Positions 6,120 to 7,006 of a stretch of 7,006 nucleotides of DNA are shown piece by piece. The DNA lies in assembly GCA_035691285.1 (NCBI GenBank), contig DASSJI010000025.1:1-7006 (forward strand). Direction: 5' to 3'. This DNA is from DATFEN01 sp035691285. Its GTDB lineage: Bacteria > Acidobacteriota > Vicinamibacteria > Fen-336. Positions within the stretch are counted from its first letter, which is position 1. The number at the start of each line of letters is the position of its first letter. The position numbers and the translations under genes were made by a program. Below the pieces are notes generated by a model. The model made no database searches. It saw only the letters and a program-made list of their open reading frames with translations, and was not told where the DNA came from.

Positions 6120-6136
6120 CCGCCTCGCGCTGTCCA
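6108..6136 (-). promoter_or_regulatory. sigma70-type promoter of tRNA-Phe
   Basis: On the - strand TGGACA (6136-6131; five of six matches to TTGACA) is followed by exactly 17 bases and then TATAAG (6113-6108; five of six to TATAAT). The predicted start falls near 6101, six to eight bases before the tRNA 5' end. The stretch after the -10 is CGGCGCG, an all-GC discriminator like those of stringently controlled stable-RNA promoters. Position, spacing and direction all fit the tRNA. Confidence 0.65.
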
Positions 6137-6146
6137 GATGCCGGAG

Positions 6147-6158
6147 CGCCGCGCGGCG
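6147..6158. repeat. short GC palindrome between quinone oxidoreductase and tRNA genes
   Basis: CGCCGCGCGGCG is a perfect 12-base palindrome in the 114-base gap between the - strand oxidoreductase stop (6209) and the tRNA promoter. It could fold as a hairpin in the oxidoreductase transcript, but there is no U-tract, so a rho-independent terminator is not supported. In DNA this GC-rich such a palindrome may be chance. Confidence 0.3.
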
Positions 6159-6208
6159 GCTGCTAGATGGCACTGGCCGCGGCGCGGATCAAGCACCGCC
6201 AAGGCCGG

Positions 6209-7006
6209 TCAGTCGACGCTCGGATCGACCTGCAGGACGAGCTTGCCGGTGTTGGCGTTGGCGGTCATCAGCTCGTGGGCGCGGCGCGCCTCGGCGAGCG
6301 GCAGCACGGCGTGGATCACGGGCTTGAGCTCGCCGGTCGCGAAGCGCGGCAGCACCTGCTCGCGGAACGCCTGGGTGACCTGCGCCTTCTCCGCGACCGG
6401 CCGCGCCCGCAGCACCGAGCCGATCACGCGCTGCCGCTTGACCATCAGGCGGCCGATGTTGAGCTCGGCCTTGGCGCCGCCGAGCAGGCCGATGATCACG
6501 AGGCGCCCGTAGAGGGCGAGGCAGGCGAGGTTGGGCTCGAGGTAGCTCGCGCCGATGTGGTCGAGGATCACGTCGGCGCCCTTGCCGGCGGTGAGCTCCA
6601 GCACGCGCTTGGCGAAATCGTCCTCCTTGTAGAGGATCGCGTGGTCGGCGCCGAGGCCGCGGCAGGCCGCCGCCTTCTCGGGGGAGCCGACGGTCACGAT
6701 CACCGGCGAGGGGCCGAGCGCCTTGGCGAGCTGGATCGCGGCGGTCGCGACGCCCGAGGCGCCGCCGTGCAGCAGCAGCGTCTCGCCGGGCTGGAGCGCG
6801 GCCTCGCGGAACACGTTGAGCCAGGCCGTGATCCAGACCTCGGTGAGCGCCGCCGCCTGGATCATGTCGAGACCGTCCGGCACCGGCATCAGCGTGCTCG
6901 CCGGCGCCACCGCGTATTCGGCATAGCCGCCGCCGCCGACCAGGGTCATCACCCGGTCGCCGACCTTGCAGCTGTTTACGCCGGGGCCAAGTTCAACGAC
7001 CGTCCC
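6209..7006 (-). CDS. NAD(P)H:quinone oxidoreductase, PIG3-type zinc-free MDR family (N-terminus outside window)
   Basis: The frame is open from the stop at 6211-6209 to the right edge, giving 265 visible residues; about 60 N-terminal residues of a protein normally near 325 are missing. The sequence fits zinc-free medium-chain reductases of the quinone oxidoreductase/PIG3 group: VGDRVMTLVGGGGYAEYAV (visible residues 15-33), LMPVPDGL (39-46), AALTEVWITAWLNVF (52-66, usually ALPE), LLLHGGASGVATAAIQLAKA (77-96), CRGLGAD, DVILDHIGASYLEPNL and a C-terminal TGKLVLQVD. No zinc-binding cysteine cluster is present. Family members reduce quinones or other conjugated carbonyls with NADPH; the substrate here is unknown. 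The nucleotide-binding loop reads GGASGVA where GGASGVG is usual. The ATG at 6949 and GTG at 6952 are internal, since homologous sequence (VVELGPGVNSCKVGDRV) continues upstream. It lies upstream of tRNA-Phe on the same strand, but the tRNA has its own promoter. Confidence 0.92.
   Translation of the reverse strand, partial: GTVVELGPGVNSCKVGDRVMTLVGGGGYAEYAVAPASTLMPVPDGLDMIQAAALTEVWITAWLNVFREAALQPGETLLLHGGASGVATAAIQLAKALGPSPVIVTVGSPEKAAACRGLGADHAILYKEDDFAKRVLELTAGKGADVILDHIGASYLEPNLACLALYGRLVIIGLLGGAKAELNIGRLMVKRQRVIGSVLRARPVAEKAQVTQAFREQVLPRFATGELKPVIHAVLPLAEARRAHELMTANANTGKLVLQVDPSVD

Noticed and set aside
6138..6208. Hairpin-forming GC palindromes as a terminator for the quinone oxidoreductase gene
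   Set aside because: CGCCGCGCGGCG and GCCGCGGC can fold, but no T-tract follows on the - strand, so there is no support for intrinsic termination.

Overview
The window is very GC-rich (roughly 70 % by eye), with codon third positions almost all G or C. It comes from a Gram-negative bacterium: it carries TolC-type outer-membrane efflux proteins with an export signal, and a tRNA with an encoded CCA end. Nothing in the sequence fixes the lineage. High-GC soil or sediment groups (Rokubacteria/Methylomirabilota, Myxococcota and similar) are reasonable guesses, but only guesses.

Left block (1-4485, + strand): a tight gene row with gaps of 8, 19 and 14 bases and finally a 4-base overlap, so it probably forms one transcript that begins before the window. 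It holds the last 62 codons of a TolC-family protein, a complete and unusually long TolC-family paralogue, a YdfG-like short-chain dehydrogenase (SDR), a FabG-like SDR, and a class I SAM-dependent methyltransferase starting on TTG. Two outer-membrane channel proteins next to two ketoreductase-type enzymes and a methyltransferase suggest a small-molecule tailoring and export locus. The product cannot be named.

Middle block: a PLP-dependent cysteine synthase/cystathionine beta-synthase-family gene on the - strand (4482-5414) converges on the methyltransferase so tightly that the two stop codons share one CTAG. It diverges, across 117 bases, from a RidA/YjgF-family gene (5532-6011) that encodes a signal peptide and has Ser where the catalytic Arg of archetypal RidA lies. 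PLP enzymes that pass through aminoacrylate and RidA proteins are functionally linked in known biology, so the pairing is suggestive. The predicted compartments and the missing Arg argue against the textbook role.

Right block: a tRNA-Phe(GAA) on the - strand ends six bases from the ridA-like stop. It has a recognisable promoter (TGGACA, 17 bases, TATAAG) whose -10 lies inside a perfect 16-base palindrome, and an acceptor stem that does not pair cleanly. Upstream on the same strand is the C-terminal 265 residues of a PIG3-type NAD(P)H:quinone oxidoreductase that runs off the right edge.

No CRISPR array, insertion sequence, integrase or phage gene was seen. No stretch longer than 120 bases lacks a gene. 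The most distinctive items are the long TolC variant with its lone cysteine pair, the exported Arg-less RidA beside a PLP enzyme, and the irregular tRNA-Phe acceptor stem.
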